A DNA stretch of 64,000 nucleotides from Deltaproteobacteria bacterium (GCA_016209105.1 JACQWR010000004.1:124001-188000), one strand, 5' to 3'; shown: positions 1 to 10,631, counted from the first letter of the stretch. Numbers and translations are program-made. The notes: a model not told the origin generated them from the letters alone.

Positions 1-73
1 TAAAGGGGGTTTGTGACGTTCCTTTGCGCTATAGGGAACAGAATGGGGTGCATTAAAATTAGGGGAGGTTGCT

Positions 74-1567
74 ATGAATAAAGAGAATAATAACAGAAAA
101 ACCTTCATTATGTTTTTGTTGGCTTTTCTGATTGCTTTTTTCATTGTATCTTTTGTGGAGGTACTGCGTTCTTCGTTTGCCCCACTGGGAACCGGGCCGG
201 ACGTACAGATGGCGTCGGCGGTTTCACCCGGGGATTCCTCCACGCGGGCGCCCGGGTCATTTGCGGATCTTGCGGAGAGGCTCAAGCCTGCGGTCGTGAA
301 CATCAGTACCACAAAGACGGTCAAAACGGGCGGTAGACAATTTCGTACGCCGTTTGGCGATGGCGCGCCTTTCGATCGCTTCTTCGGAGGCGATGATTTC
401 TTCGAACGGTTTTTCGGTGATATGCCCCAGCGGGAATTCAAGCAAAGAAGCCTGGGGTCCGGTTTTATCATCAGTCCCGACGGCTATATCTTTACCAATA
501 ACCATGTGGTGGAGCAGGCGGATAAGATCGTGGTGAAACTCTCCGACGGGAAGGAATATAGCGCCAAGGTCATTGGGAGGGATGCAAAAACGGATATTGC
601 ACTCATAAAAATAAAGCCGAGCGGCAACCTACCGGTGGCGGAAATCGGCGATTCAGATAAGTTGCGAGTGGGAGACTGGGTGATGGCGATTGGGAATCCC
701 TTCGGTCTGGAACAAACCGTTACCGCCGGTATAGTGAGTGCCAAGGGGCGCGTGATCGGCGCCGGGCCCTATGATAATTTTATCCAGACGGATGCATCCA
801 TCAATCCGGGCAACAGTGGCGGACCTCTTTTCAATATGGAGGGCAAGGTAATCGGAATCAATACCGCGATTGTCGCCCAGGGACAGGGTATCGGGTTTGC
901 CATACCCGTCAGCATGGCCAAGGATATACTGCCGGACCTCAAGACCAAGGGGAAGGTCACCCGCGGCTGGCTCGGTGTCTCCATTCAGGACATTTCCGAG
1001 AATATTGCCAGAGGGCTTAAATACAAGGATAAAAACGGCGCGTTGATATCCGAGGTGTTCCCGGGAGATCCGGCGGACAAGGCAGGGATAAAAGCGGGTG
1101 ATATCATTATCGAGGTGAATGGAAAGGCGATACGCAATACCCATGAGTTGCTCATGATCGTTGCTTCCTTCCATGTGGGGGATAAGGTTACTGTCAAGGT
1201 TGTCCGCGAAGGCAAGGAAATGACTTTCCGGGTGGAGGTTGCAGAAAGAAAAGAACAGCCTGATATGGCCTCGGCAAAAGATACCCAGGAGAATTTGGGG
1301 ATGACTGTTCAGGAAATTACACCGGACATCGCCAGGCACCTGGGTATGTCTAAAAAGATCGGGGTGATCGTAGTTGACGTAAAAGAAGGCGGCATTGCCG
1401 ATGAGGCCGGAATCCAACCCCAGGACATTATTCTCCAGGTCAACAAGGTACCAATTGCTTCGATGAAGGATTACTTGCGTGAAATTGCGAAGAAGAACGG
1501 CAAGGACATTATTATGCTCCTCAAACGGGGGAAGGACACCTATTTTGTAGGCCTCCATCATGAGTAG
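74..1567 (+). CDS. degP: Periplasmic serine protease, Do/DegP (HtrA) family
   Basis: Envelope quality-control protease that degrades or chaperones misfolded periplasmic proteins. An N-terminal hydrophobic segment (residues about 10-30) acts as signal peptide or anchor. The trypsin-like domain carries the full triad: His in TNNHVV (about 144), Asp in KTDIAL (about 174) and Ser in GNSGGPL (about 248). Two PDZ domains follow (about 290-380 and 405-490), so the length of 497 aa and the architecture are normal for DegP/MucD. The ATG is preceded by a good AGGGGAGG ribosome site. The next gene starts a few tens of bases downstream on the same strand. The family call is secure; whether it is the DegP, DegQ or MucD type cannot be decided here. 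Confidence 0.95.
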   Translation: MNKENNNRKTFIMFLLAFLIAFFIVSFVEVLRSSFAPLGTGPDVQMASAVSPGDSSTRAPGSFADLAERLKPAVVNISTTKTVKTGGRQFRTPFGDGAPFDRFFGGDDFFERFFGDMPQREFKQRSLGSGFIISPDGYIFTNNHVVEQADKIVVKLSDGKEYSAKVIGRDAKTDIALIKIKPSGNLPVAEIGDSDKLRVGDWVMAIGNPFGLEQTVTAGIVSAKGRVIGAGPYDNFIQTDASINPGNSGGPLFNMEGKVIGINTAIVAQGQGIGFAIPVSMAKDILPDLKTKGKVTRGWLGVSIQDISENIARGLKYKDKNGALISEVFPGDPADKAGIKAGDIIIEVNGKAIRNTHELLMIVASFHVGDKVTVKVVREGKEMTFRVEVAERKEQPDMASAKDTQENLGMTVQEITPDIARHLGMSKKIGVIVVDVKEGGIADEAGIQPQDIILQVNKVPIASMKDYLREIAKKNGKDIIMLLKRGKDTYFVGLHHE

Positions 1568-1594
1568 AGGGAGGTGTGCAAGCACTGTGGTCTA

Positions 1595-2290
1595 ATGCGC
1601 CGACAGCTGTTGCGGATTTATGATTTACTGAGCGATTATTTTGGCGATCTTCACTGGTGGCCGGGCGAAACCCCCTTCGAGGTGATTGTGGGGGCCATTC
1701 TGACGCAGAACACGGCCTGGCGTAATGTGGAAATAGCGATCGCGAACCTTCAGGCGGCAGGAATGCTTTCGCCGGAAGGCATACTGCAGACGGACGATAA
1801 TACCCTGGCAGGTCTAATCAGGCCGTCAGGGTATTATAATATAAAGACACAGAGACTCAAGGCGTTCATCCGTTTTCTGCATGAAGAATTCGGGGGAAAT
1901 CTGGGAAAGATGTTTGCGGAGGATGCCCCCGTCCTTAGAAAAAAATTGCTGCAGATAAAGGGTATCGGTGAGGAAACAGCGGACAGCATTCTTCTCTACG
2001 CGGGAAACATACCGGTATTTGTCGTTGATGCCTATACGCGAAGGATTCTGTGCCGGCACGGCATTATTGATGAGGATGCGACGTATGGGCAAATACAGGC
2101 GCTCTTCCTGAAGCACTTGCCTTCCAGCGTTCCCCTCTATAACCAATACCATGCCCTGCTGGTAAACACCGGGAAAGATTTCTGCCTCAAGGCGCCGCGT
2201 TGTGAGAGATGTCCGCTTCACCAGCTTCTTACCGGGAAGAAGCCCCGGGGAAAACACCTGGAACGCCGCACGGGAAGACAACAACAATAG
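1595..2290 (+). CDS. Endonuclease III-related HhH-GPD DNA glycosylase
   Basis: Base-excision repair glycosylase of the group related to endonuclease III and MagIII. Visible features are a helix-hairpin-helix (IKGIGEETADSI), the catalytic Asp in FVVDAYTRR, and a C-terminal cysteine cluster (C-x6-C-x2-C plus an upstream Cys) for a 4Fe-4S cluster. Where Nth has the Lys of GVGRKTA this protein has Glu-Thr, as in the Nth-related family that behaves as a monofunctional glycosylase rather than an AP lyase; that is inference. The ORF track opens at a GTG (1574) that sits directly on the AGGGAGG motif, so I prefer ATG 1595, which matches the family N-terminus although its ribosome site is poorly placed. 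Confidence 0.85.
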   Translation: MRRQLLRIYDLLSDYFGDLHWWPGETPFEVIVGAILTQNTAWRNVEIAIANLQAAGMLSPEGILQTDDNTLAGLIRPSGYYNIKTQRLKAFIRFLHEEFGGNLGKMFAEDAPVLRKKLLQIKGIGEETADSILLYAGNIPVFVVDAYTRRILCRHGIIDEDATYGQIQALFLKHLPSSVPLYNQYHALLVNTGKDFCLKAPRCERCPLHQLLTGKKPRGKHLERRTGRQQQ

Positions 2291-2313
2291 TCAGTCCGCA
2301 TGATCCGGGGGAA

Positions 2314-2329
2314 TGTTTCACGTGAAACA
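2314..2329. promoter_or_regulatory. parS: parS centromere site (ParB-binding)
   Basis: The 16-mer TGTTTCACGTGAAACA is an exact match to the bacterial chromosomal parS consensus. It is the core of a 28-bp perfect palindrome (2308-2335, GGGGAATGTTTCAC and its complement). It lies in the 57-bp gap between two convergent genes, where it disturbs no promoter. ParB binds such sites to load the partition complex and SMC. The palindrome could also form a transcript hairpin, but there is no clean T-run on either side, so terminator function is secondary. Confidence 0.9.
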
Positions 2330-2347
2330 TTCCCCTGTTAACTTTTT

Positions 2348-3718
<1,371 letters not shown>

Positions 3719-3742
3719 AATCCTATGATATTATGATTCGAG

Positions 3743-5287
3743 TTAAGTGTCAATGCCGCTTCCCGACGGGGCCACCGCAAGCCTGATAATAAAGATGCTC
3801 CCCTGACCGGGCATGGATTTGACCCTGATGCGTCCCCCGTGATTCTTGATAATTCTGTGGCAAATGGCGAGTCCAAGTCCTACCCCTCGCTCTTTTGTCG
3901 TGAAGAACGGCTTGAAGATATTTTTCTTATCCTCTTTCAGTATACCCTTGCCCGTATCCATGATGGAGATGTCAACCGCCTCCCTTTCGCCGCTTTCCGC
4001 CTTGGTCGTTCGGAAGGAGAGGGTTCCCCCTTCGGACATGGCATCAATGGCATTGAAGGCGATGTTGAGCAGGACCTGTATTATCTGTTCCCCGTCGGCA
4101 TTGACGGGGGGCAGATCAGGTTGCAGCTCCTTTTCGATGGTAATCCGTTCCGAGATATTATTGGCTTTGATAATGGACAGGGTCTTTTCGATGATGTTGT
4201 TGATATTTTCCTTTTTCAGATTGATCTGGTACGGTTTCGCGTAGTTCAGGAACTGGAAGACCACATTGTTCATGCGGTCCGCTTCCTCGATAATCACATC
4301 GAGAAGCTTCTGGTTTTCCTGGCGGTCCGCCTCCGATCGCAGATATTGGGCTGCCCCTTTGATAGAGCCCAGGGGGTTTCGGATCTCATGGGCTAAGACG
4401 GGAGCCATTTCCTCCAGAAGCAGGGACTTCTCCCTTTCCAGTTTTGCATCGAAGGCATAGAGCGAGGTAAAGACGTTTCTGCTGTCCGGGTAGATAGCGC
4501 TGAATATTTTTTCTAGGATTATTTTGAAAGGCGTGATGGAGATCACTATTATGAAGGATACCATGAGCACATGGGTAAAGGGCATGTTATGCCCCGTTCC
4601 GAACAGTCCGGTTACCAGATAGAAGATAATAGTTGCCAGAAGCGTGATGATGAAAATGACGAGCGCTCTGGCCATGAGCTCATGGAGCTCCGTGAGATGG
4701 GGATAGGCAATAATGAGCAGCACAAAATAGAGCAGGGCGGCGATCACGATATCGAACAGGAGAGGAATTCCGTAGCCGAAATAGTTCCACAAATCAAACG
4801 CACAGAGGAGCGCCGCCAGCGGACAAGCGATGCCCAGATAGGAGAGCCTCTTTTTTTTCACGCCAGCGGCTTTTTTCTTGATGTAGTTCAGCAGGGAAAG
4901 ATAACAGACAACAAGCGTGCCACCCGTATAGAGGAAGAGGACAGTGGGGAAATAGGTCTGCTGAAAAAATGGGGTGAAAAATATGCAGGCAAGGAAAACA
5001 CTGAATAATGCCAAGTTGATAGCGTCTCTTTTCGACAATAAGCTCCGTGGCCGGAGGAAGTCGTAGCTGAATCTCACGATAAGGGGAGGTATGGCAAGCA
5101 AGCCTGCATAGTTTACCATTTTCCAGAATTCAGCGCTGAATATTCCCTGGAAGAAACTTGCCCCTTTTTGGACAAAAATGGCCAGACACAGGGCGGCAAA
5201 GGACAGTTGGACAGGGTCATTCTTTTTTTTGATAAAGAGAGAAACGGCAATGATCAGGCTGACCGTTGCCAGCGTAAAGGTTTCCAT
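3743..5287 (-). CDS. Multi-TM sensor histidine kinase
   Basis: Membrane sensor kinase of the downstream NtrC-type regulator. The N-terminal half (about 1-260) is a run of hydrophobic helices of the seven-or-more-TM type without an obvious periplasmic loop domain, suggesting that it senses a membrane or quinone-linked signal. The HisKA box LAHEIRNPLGSIKG has its phospho-His near residue 300. N, G1 (DTGKGI) and G2 (GVGLGLAI) ATP-binding boxes follow. The gene is first in a two-gene operon and is divergent from the lipid operon at 5666. Confidence 0.9.
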   Translation of the reverse strand: METFTLATVSLIIAVSLFIKKKNDPVQLSFAALCLAIFVQKGASFFQGIFSAEFWKMVNYAGLLAIPPLIVRFSYDFLRPRSLLSKRDAINLALFSVFLACIFFTPFFQQTYFPTVLFLYTGGTLVVCYLSLLNYIKKKAAGVKKKRLSYLGIACPLAALLCAFDLWNYFGYGIPLLFDIVIAALLYFVLLIIAYPHLTELHELMARALVIFIITLLATIIFYLVTGLFGTGHNMPFTHVLMVSFIIVISITPFKIILEKIFSAIYPDSRNVFTSLYAFDAKLEREKSLLLEEMAPVLAHEIRNPLGSIKGAAQYLRSEADRQENQKLLDVIIEEADRMNNVVFQFLNYAKPYQINLKKENINNIIEKTLSIIKANNISERITIEKELQPDLPPVNADGEQIIQVLLNIAFNAIDAMSEGGTLSFRTTKAESGEREAVDISIMDTGKGILKEDKKNIFKPFFTTKERGVGLGLAICHRIIKNHGGRIRVKSMPGQGSIFIIRLAVAPSGSGIDT

Positions 5288-5665
5288 GGGATTGGATATC
5301 TCCGTTTTAAGAGCGCATTTCGTGCTGCGCTGCGATGATATCCGTAAAAAACAGGTAAGTCAAGGAAGAGACACCCGTTCCTGACAAAGAGCGACCGCAC
5401 TGATCGGGAAAAAACTCTGTGGACAAACAGGATCTTGATGCGTAAGATATTTCACACTGCAAATCCAGTTACGCACTTTTTCCCGGGGAAAATACTGCAA
5501 CAGCAGGATATCCGTTGTAATACTCCTTGCAGTTTTTCCATAATTATAATACGTTACTTAATTATAATCCCTACATCCGCATTTTTGGTATAAATCGTGC
5601 CTGTCATAACTAATTGCCCATGATTCGGTAATGATGCCGGAGATGCAGGCAGGAGGTAGTCTCTC
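5288..5665. other. Divergent intergenic region with nested inverted repeats
   Basis: This 378-bp gap separates the histidine kinase (leftward) from fabD (rightward) and must hold both promoters. It contains two nested inverted repeats: CGGGAAAAA at 5405 with TTTTTCCCG ending at 5485, and inside it TGCGTAA (5439-5445) with TTACGCA (5469-5475). An AT-rich stretch with TATAAT-like sequences lies near 5540-5560, upstream of fabD, without a convincing -35. I found no gene here. Confidence 0.5.
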
Positions 5666-6622
5666 ATGAATACAAATAATATTGCGGTGGTTTTTCCTGG
5701 CCAAGGTTCCCAGCGGAGCGGGATGGGCAAGGACTTTTATGATTCGCTCAAGGTCAGCCGCGAAACGTACGAAGAAGCCTCGACCACCCTCGGATGGGAC
5801 GTGGCCGGCATGTGTTTCGGGGAGGACGAGAGGCTCAACCTCACCGCATATACGCAACCGTGCATCCTGACCACGGAAATCGCCATGCTGCGCGGATTGC
5901 AGGCCTTGTACGGCTTTTTTCCGAGTTTTTTTGGCGGTCACAGTCTCGGCGAATTTACGGCACTGGTTGCAGCCGGTGTCTTGCCGCTTGCGGAAACCCT
6001 GCGCATCGTGGAAAAACGCGGACAGTTGATGCAGGAGGCGGTTCCTGTGGGTGTCGGGGGAATGGCGGCCGTCATTTCCGACAACATCGATATGGAGGTG
6101 GTCCGCGAAACGATTGCCGGGCTGCCCTTGGACGTGGCAAATGCAAATTCCGCGAATCAGGTGGTGATCAGCGGCAAGCTGGATGCCATACCCAGTGCGG
6201 AAACGCGCCTCCGGGAAAAATTGGCAGCGAATAATAATTTTCGTTTTGTACCGCTCAAGGTCAGTGCGCCCTTCCACAGCCATTTTATGAAACCCATCGA
6301 AGCGCCCTTCACAGCAACCTTGCTCTCCATCGGTAAGGGGCTGACGCCGGAAAACGCCGCAACAGTAACGTCAAACTTTACCGGGGGATACCATGCCCCT
6401 GATGCCGGGGAGATAATAAAAAATCTGGTCTCCCAGCTCAGCAATACCGTCAAGTGGAAAGAGAACATGAGCAATCTCGCGTCACGGGCAGACAGTATTT
6501 ACGAAATAGGTCCGGGCCGACCCCTCAGAGATTTTTTCAAAACTATCGGAGTAACCTGCGTGTCGGTGACGACCCTGTCCGCGGCACAGCGGACGTTTCA
6601 ACCAGAAACCAGCCAATCATAA
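5666..6622 (+). CDS. fabD: Malonyl-CoA:ACP transacylase
   Basis: Transfers malonyl groups from CoA to the ACP. It has the N-terminal GQGSQ motif, the nucleophile in GHSLGE (Ser about 93) and the histidine of SAPFHSHFM. The length of 318 aa is typical. The AGGAGG ribosome site upstream of ATG 5666 is strong. It opens a ten-gene co-directional operon (5.7-13.6 kb) that also encodes its own ACP at 11925, which is presumably its acceptor. Confidence 0.93.
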   Translation: MNTNNIAVVFPGQGSQRSGMGKDFYDSLKVSRETYEEASTTLGWDVAGMCFGEDERLNLTAYTQPCILTTEIAMLRGLQALYGFFPSFFGGHSLGEFTALVAAGVLPLAETLRIVEKRGQLMQEAVPVGVGGMAAVISDNIDMEVVRETIAGLPLDVANANSANQVVISGKLDAIPSAETRLREKLAANNNFRFVPLKVSAPFHSHFMKPIEAPFTATLLSIGKGLTPENAATVTSNFTGGYHAPDAGEIIKNLVSQLSNTVKWKENMSNLASRADSIYEIGPGRPLRDFFKTIGVTCVSVTTLSAAQRTFQPETSQS

Positions 6623-6649
6623 ACAGAATTGATTTTAGGAGAGTGATCA

Positions 6650-7849
6650 ATGGATTTCAGCCTCACGGAAAATCAGGGCATGTACGTTGATACAGTCAGA
6701 AAGTTTGTTAAAAACGAGATATTGCCCCAGGTTCTGCATCTGGATAAGGGACACGGATTTCCCTGGACAATCATTAGCAAGGCCTGGGAGCTGGGAATAC
6801 TGAACCTGTGCATACCGGAATCCGTCAAAGGGTATGAGGTGGATGTGATCTCTGCCGCCTTGATTATTGAGGAGATGTCGTACGGTGACACGGGTATCTC
6901 CACGTCCGCCATGTGCAATGACCTGGCAAATACCGTTATTGCCCAGCACGGCACGGACGAGCAGAAGGAGATGTTCCTGAAGCCGTTTGTAGATTCACCG
7001 CTGCTCGCGTCATTCTGTCTTACGGAGCCCGGCGCCGGTTCAGACAACTCGTCCATGACGACGTTTATCCAGAAGGGGGACGATGGGAGATATGTTTTAA
7101 ACGGAGCGAAGAGTTTCATTACCAATGCCTCCTTCGCTTCCCAGTTTACCGTGTTCTGCAAGGTGGGCAAACCCACCAGCCAGCTTTTGGCCTGTGTCAT
7201 CGTTCCTGCCCCGCCCGTGTTGCCCGAAGGCTCCAATTCGTGCGTACCGCCGCCCAAGGAAATCACGCTTCCCGGCGGGGGGAGAATCCTGATCGGCAAG
7301 CCCGAAGACAAGCTCGGCCAGCATTTATCCAATACCGCCAGCGTGACCTTCGAAGACGTGGTGATCGGGGGCCATCAGATAATTGGTGACAGAAGACTCG
7401 GTTTCCGGTATATCGTGGACGCCCTTGATTTTGCCCGTCCCATGGTGGCCGCCATCGGCGTGGGACTTGCCAGGAGGGCTTTGGATGTTACCCTGGCCTA
7501 CACGAAGGAGCGCAAGCAGTTCGGTCAGCGGCTTTGCGATCTGCCTGTGGTGCGTGATACGCTGGTGGCGATGTGGAAAAAAGTTGAGCTGTCGGAGATG
7601 GCATTGATGAAGGCGGCGGTCAAAGTTCAGGAAAAGGCCCCGGACCAGGGGATCTATGCCTCTCTTGCCAAGAACGTAGCCGCAGAGGCGGCCCTTTTCT
7701 GTGCCAACGAGGGACTGCATCTGCACGGCGGCTACGGGTTCATGTCGGAATACGAGATATCAAAACTGGTGCGAGACGCCCATATCATTGATATCTATGA
7801 AGGCGTTCGGGAAGTTCAGAATATGATTATAGGACGGGAATTAGTTTAA
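6650..7849 (+). CDS. Acyl-CoA dehydrogenase family flavoprotein
   Basis: FAD-dependent acyl-CoA/acyl-ACP dehydrogenase fold of normal length (399 aa). Family signatures are visible: the flavin-contact region (CLTEPGAGSDNSSM), the RKQFGQRL motif and the C-terminal YEGVREVQ segment holding the likely catalytic Glu. Its place between fabD and a KAS III gene is unusual, because the operon has no FabI, FabK or FabL. It may therefore reduce the enoyl intermediate or introduce a double bond into an ACP-bound chain; this role is inference. ATG follows a GGAGAG site. Confidence 0.85.
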   Translation: MDFSLTENQGMYVDTVRKFVKNEILPQVLHLDKGHGFPWTIISKAWELGILNLCIPESVKGYEVDVISAALIIEEMSYGDTGISTSAMCNDLANTVIAQHGTDEQKEMFLKPFVDSPLLASFCLTEPGAGSDNSSMTTFIQKGDDGRYVLNGAKSFITNASFASQFTVFCKVGKPTSQLLACVIVPAPPVLPEGSNSCVPPPKEITLPGGGRILIGKPEDKLGQHLSNTASVTFEDVVIGGHQIIGDRRLGFRYIVDALDFARPMVAAIGVGLARRALDVTLAYTKERKQFGQRLCDLPVVRDTLVAMWKKVELSEMALMKAAVKVQEKAPDQGIYASLAKNVAAEAALFCANEGLHLHGGYGFMSEYEISKLVRDAHIIDIYEGVREVQNMIIGRELV

Positions 7850-7851
7850 TT

Positions 7852-8844
7852 ATGCTTTATCTGCATGGACTGGGGCACTTTTACCCTGAAAATGTCATTA
7901 CCAACCGATTTTTGGAAGACCTCGATATCGGGACCAACGAGCAGTGGATTCTCGAACGGGTTGGTATCCGCACCCGCCGCACGGTCCTGCCGCTGGATTA
8001 CATAAAGACCACAAAAAACCTGGATCAGCGGATGGCCTTTGAGGCGGCCCTGTACAACAATGCCCAGACGGGCGCCGCTGCCGCCAGGATGGCCATTGCC
8101 CGGGCAGGGATAAAACCCAAAGACATCGGGCTTGTGGTTTCCGGCGGATGCACGCCCGATAATCTCACGCCCGCGGAAGCGGCGACCATTGCAGCGGAGC
8201 TGGGCATTGACGCCCCCTGCTTCGATTTGAATTCCGCCTGTACGAGCTTCGGCATGCAAATTAATTTTCTTTCCCGGTTTAGGTTGGAGGAGTTGCCGCC
8301 TTTTACCCTGGTAGTTAACCCCGAAAATCTTACACGCAGCGTCAACTACTCCGATCGGAGCATTGCCGTGCTATTCGGAGACGGGAGTTCCGCGGCCGTT
8401 ATTTCCGCAACCGTGCCTTCACCGGTATCGTTTGCAGATTTTTACTGTGATTCAAAGCCGTCGGCCTGGGAAAAGGTGAGCATTCCCCGGATGGGCTATT
8501 TCCAGCAGGACGGAAGCGCGGTGCAGCGTTTTGCCATTCATAAAACGACAGATTCCCTCCGGATGCTGAAAACGTCCCTGAATGCGGATGGTAACAATCT
8601 TAAATTTGTCGGACATCAGGCAAACAGCGGCATGCTTGCCACCGTGTGTGAACGATGCGGGATCGCCGAGCATAATCACTGGCATAACGTGGAAACCTTC
8701 GGCAATACGGGGTGTTCCGGAGCCCCCGCCGTGATCAGTCAGCATTGGGATGAACTGAGTCCGGGGGACAATATCGCCGTCATTCTGGTTGGGGCCGGAC
8801 TTACCTGGACCCACATGCTGTTGACAGTTGAGGAGAAGTCATGA
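7852..8844 (+). CDS. 3-oxoacyl-ACP synthase III (KAS III, FabH-like)
   Basis: Decarboxylating condensing enzyme of the thiolase fold. The Cys-His-Asn triad is intact: Cys in NSACTSFG (about 130), His in VGHQANSGM and Asn in ETFGNTGCS. It starts two bases after the acyl-CoA dehydrogenase stop and overlaps the next gene by four bases, so it is translationally coupled. It probably starts chains for the dedicated ACP. The N-terminal region differs from housekeeping FabH, so the primer specificity may differ; the sequence alone does not show which acyl-CoA is used. Confidence 0.88.
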   Translation: MLYLHGLGHFYPENVITNRFLEDLDIGTNEQWILERVGIRTRRTVLPLDYIKTTKNLDQRMAFEAALYNNAQTGAAAARMAIARAGIKPKDIGLVVSGGCTPDNLTPAEAATIAAELGIDAPCFDLNSACTSFGMQINFLSRFRLEELPPFTLVVNPENLTRSVNYSDRSIAVLFGDGSSAAVISATVPSPVSFADFYCDSKPSAWEKVSIPRMGYFQQDGSAVQRFAIHKTTDSLRMLKTSLNADGNNLKFVGHQANSGMLATVCERCGIAEHNHWHNVETFGNTGCSGAPAVISQHWDELSPGDNIAVILVGAGLTWTHMLLTVEEKS

Positions 8845-9437
8845 AATATTCAGAATTCAAGGCCTGCGATCATTTCGGCCTGGAAGACCTGATTGCTTTT
8901 TCCTATGGGAATCTCGTAGATGACCGGCCGGAACATTTCGAAGCCCGCCTGCCTGCTCCGCCTTTCCTGATGGTGGACCGCATCCTGTCCATCAAGGGCG
9001 AGGGGAGGCAGGGATCCATTATTGCCGAACAGGACGTGCGGTTCGATGCCTGGTATTTCCAGTGCCATATGCCCGGAGACCCGGTCCATCCAGGGTGCCT
9101 CTGCGTTGATGCCGTGTGGCAACTGCTGGGCTTTTATTGCACCTGGCGGGGCGCGCTGGGAGCCGGCAGGGCCTTGGGCTGCGGCGAGGTTTTCTTTAAC
9201 GGTCAGGTTCGCCCGTTCAATAACTGCGTGCGGTACGAGGTGGACGTGAAACGCTTCGCGCAGCTCAAGCAGTCGGGCGCGAGTTTGGTCATCGGGGATG
9301 CGCGGGTATTTGTGGACGATGAGTTGATCATAGAGGTCAAGCAGGCCCGCACCGGCGTTTTTCGCGGGATCGTCTATTCCGATTATCCGAGGAGATCGAT
9401 CCGTTCGCGCGGGGGCATCATGAGGGAGGAGTCATGA
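8841..9437 (+). CDS. FabA-like 3-hydroxyacyl-ACP dehydratase
   Basis: Hot-dog dehydratase with the FabA signature: His in FQCHMPGDPVHPGC and Asp in LCVDAVWQLLGFY. FabA enzymes dehydrate 3-hydroxyacyl-ACP and can isomerise trans-2 to cis-3, which is how anaerobes make unsaturated chains. At 198 aa it is somewhat longer than FabA of enterobacteria (about 170), with an N-terminal extension. It overlaps the KAS III stop (ATGA) and overlaps fabG by four bases. The operon also has a FabZ-like dehydratase, so two dehydratases serve this pathway. Confidence 0.88.
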   Translation: MKYSEFKACDHFGLEDLIAFSYGNLVDDRPEHFEARLPAPPFLMVDRILSIKGEGRQGSIIAEQDVRFDAWYFQCHMPGDPVHPGCLCVDAVWQLLGFYCTWRGALGAGRALGCGEVFFNGQVRPFNNCVRYEVDVKRFAQLKQSGASLVIGDARVFVDDELIIEVKQARTGVFRGIVYSDYPRRSIRSRGGIMREES

Positions 9438-10162
9438 CGGGAAAACCGGTGGCCATTGTTACCGGCGGCGGGAAGGGAATCGGCGCCGCATGCTGCCGCG
9501 CTCTTGCGGGCGAAGGCTTTCGGGTGGGGATACACTACCGCGGCAGCGAGGAAGCAGCACAACGGCTCCTTGCCGACATCGGGGACGGATTTCTGTTGAA
9601 GGCCGACCTGGCGGACATCGGACAGGTGGAAGCCATGGTTTCCGGCTTAAAGGAGACGGCGGGCGACGTACAGGTTTTGGTAAACAACGCCGGGATGACC
9701 GTAAACAGCGACATCATCTCCATGAAGATGGAACAGTTTGATGAACAGCGGGCGCTGATGCGGGGTACCTGGTACCTTACCAAGAGAATCGTGCGCCTGT
9801 TTATGCTGCGCAAGAACAACGGACGCATCATTAATATCTCCAGCGTCGTGGGACACATGGGGAATCCCGGCCAAATCCCCTATACGATGGAAAAAGCGGC
9901 CCTCGATGCCTTTACAAAGTCTTTGGCCAGGGAGCTGAAGGGGAGAAACATCCTGGTAAACTCCGTCGCACCGGGCTTCATTGATACGGATATGACGGAA
10001 CACCTGCCTGAAGAAGTGCAGCAGCAGATTCTTGCCAATATTCCTCTGGGGCGCGTAGGGACTCCTGATGAAGTTGCCGAGGTAGTCGCTTTTCTGGCCA
10101 CGCGGGGTACGTATATAAACGGCACTGTCATCCATGTAAACGGAGGCCTCTATGGCGGCTGA
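9434..10162 (+). CDS. fabG: 3-oxoacyl-ACP reductase
   Basis: NADPH-dependent short-chain dehydrogenase reducing the 3-keto intermediate. It shows the N-terminal nucleotide-binding TGGGKGIGAA, the NNAG motif (VNNAGMT), the Ser of INISSV and the YTMEK (YxxxK) catalytic pair. 242 aa is typical for FabG. It overlaps the previous gene by four bases and the following one by eleven, in keeping with tight coupling in the lipid operon. Confidence 0.9.
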   Translation: MTGKPVAIVTGGGKGIGAACCRALAGEGFRVGIHYRGSEEAAQRLLADIGDGFLLKADLADIGQVEAMVSGLKETAGDVQVLVNNAGMTVNSDIISMKMEQFDEQRALMRGTWYLTKRIVRLFMLRKNNGRIINISSVVGHMGNPGQIPYTMEKAALDAFTKSLARELKGRNILVNSVAPGFIDTDMTEHLPEEVQQQILANIPLGRVGTPDEVAEVVAFLATRGTYINGTVIHVNGGLYGG

Positions 10163-10631
10163 TCGAGAGACGAGGGAAATAATTCTTCGCAGTGTTCCCC
10201 AGCAAAAGCCCTTTCGTTTCATTGATGAGATACTCGAGCTGGATGACAACCATATCATGGGCGCCTACCGTTTTCGCGAAGATGAATATTTTTATCAAGG
10301 ACATTTTCCCGATATGCCCATTACGCCCGGCGTCATTCTCGTAGAAACCATGGCGCAGACCGGCGTGGTTGCGCTCGGCCTTTATCTTACCATGAAGCAG
10401 AATGGCACTATTACGGAAGGTGCTCCAAAACTTACCACCCTGTTTACCTTTGCGGACGGGGTGGAGTTCAGTGGTATCGTTATTCCCGGTGAGCGCGTCA
10501 TCATCCGTGGAGAGAAAATATATTTTCGAAAAGGAAGTCTAAAAACAAAGGTCAGTATGGAACGGGAAAGCGGCGAAATGGTCTGCTTCGGGTTACTGGC
10601 CGGTACGGGGGTTACGTTACATGACAAGTAG
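10152..10631 (+). CDS. FabZ-like 3-hydroxyacyl-ACP dehydratase
   Basis: Hot-dog dehydratase of FabZ type. The catalytic His (QGHFPDMP) and Glu (VILVETMAQTG) are in the expected spacing. 159 aa is normal. It starts inside the end of fabG and overlaps the following ketosynthase by eleven bases. With the FabA-like protein upstream it gives the operon two dehydratases, which suggests that one forms saturated-route enoyl groups and the other an isomerised or retained double bond (inference). Confidence 0.87.
   Translation: MAADRETREIILRSVPQQKPFRFIDEILELDDNHIMGAYRFREDEYFYQGHFPDMPITPGVILVETMAQTGVVALGLYLTMKQNGTITEGAPKLTTLFTFADGVEFSGIVIPGERVIIRGEKIYFRKGSLKTKVSMERESGEMVCFGLLAGTGVTLHDK

Noticed and set aside
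2308-2335. Palindrome as an ordinary bidirectional terminator
   Set aside because: There is no T-run on either side, and the core is an exact parS consensus.
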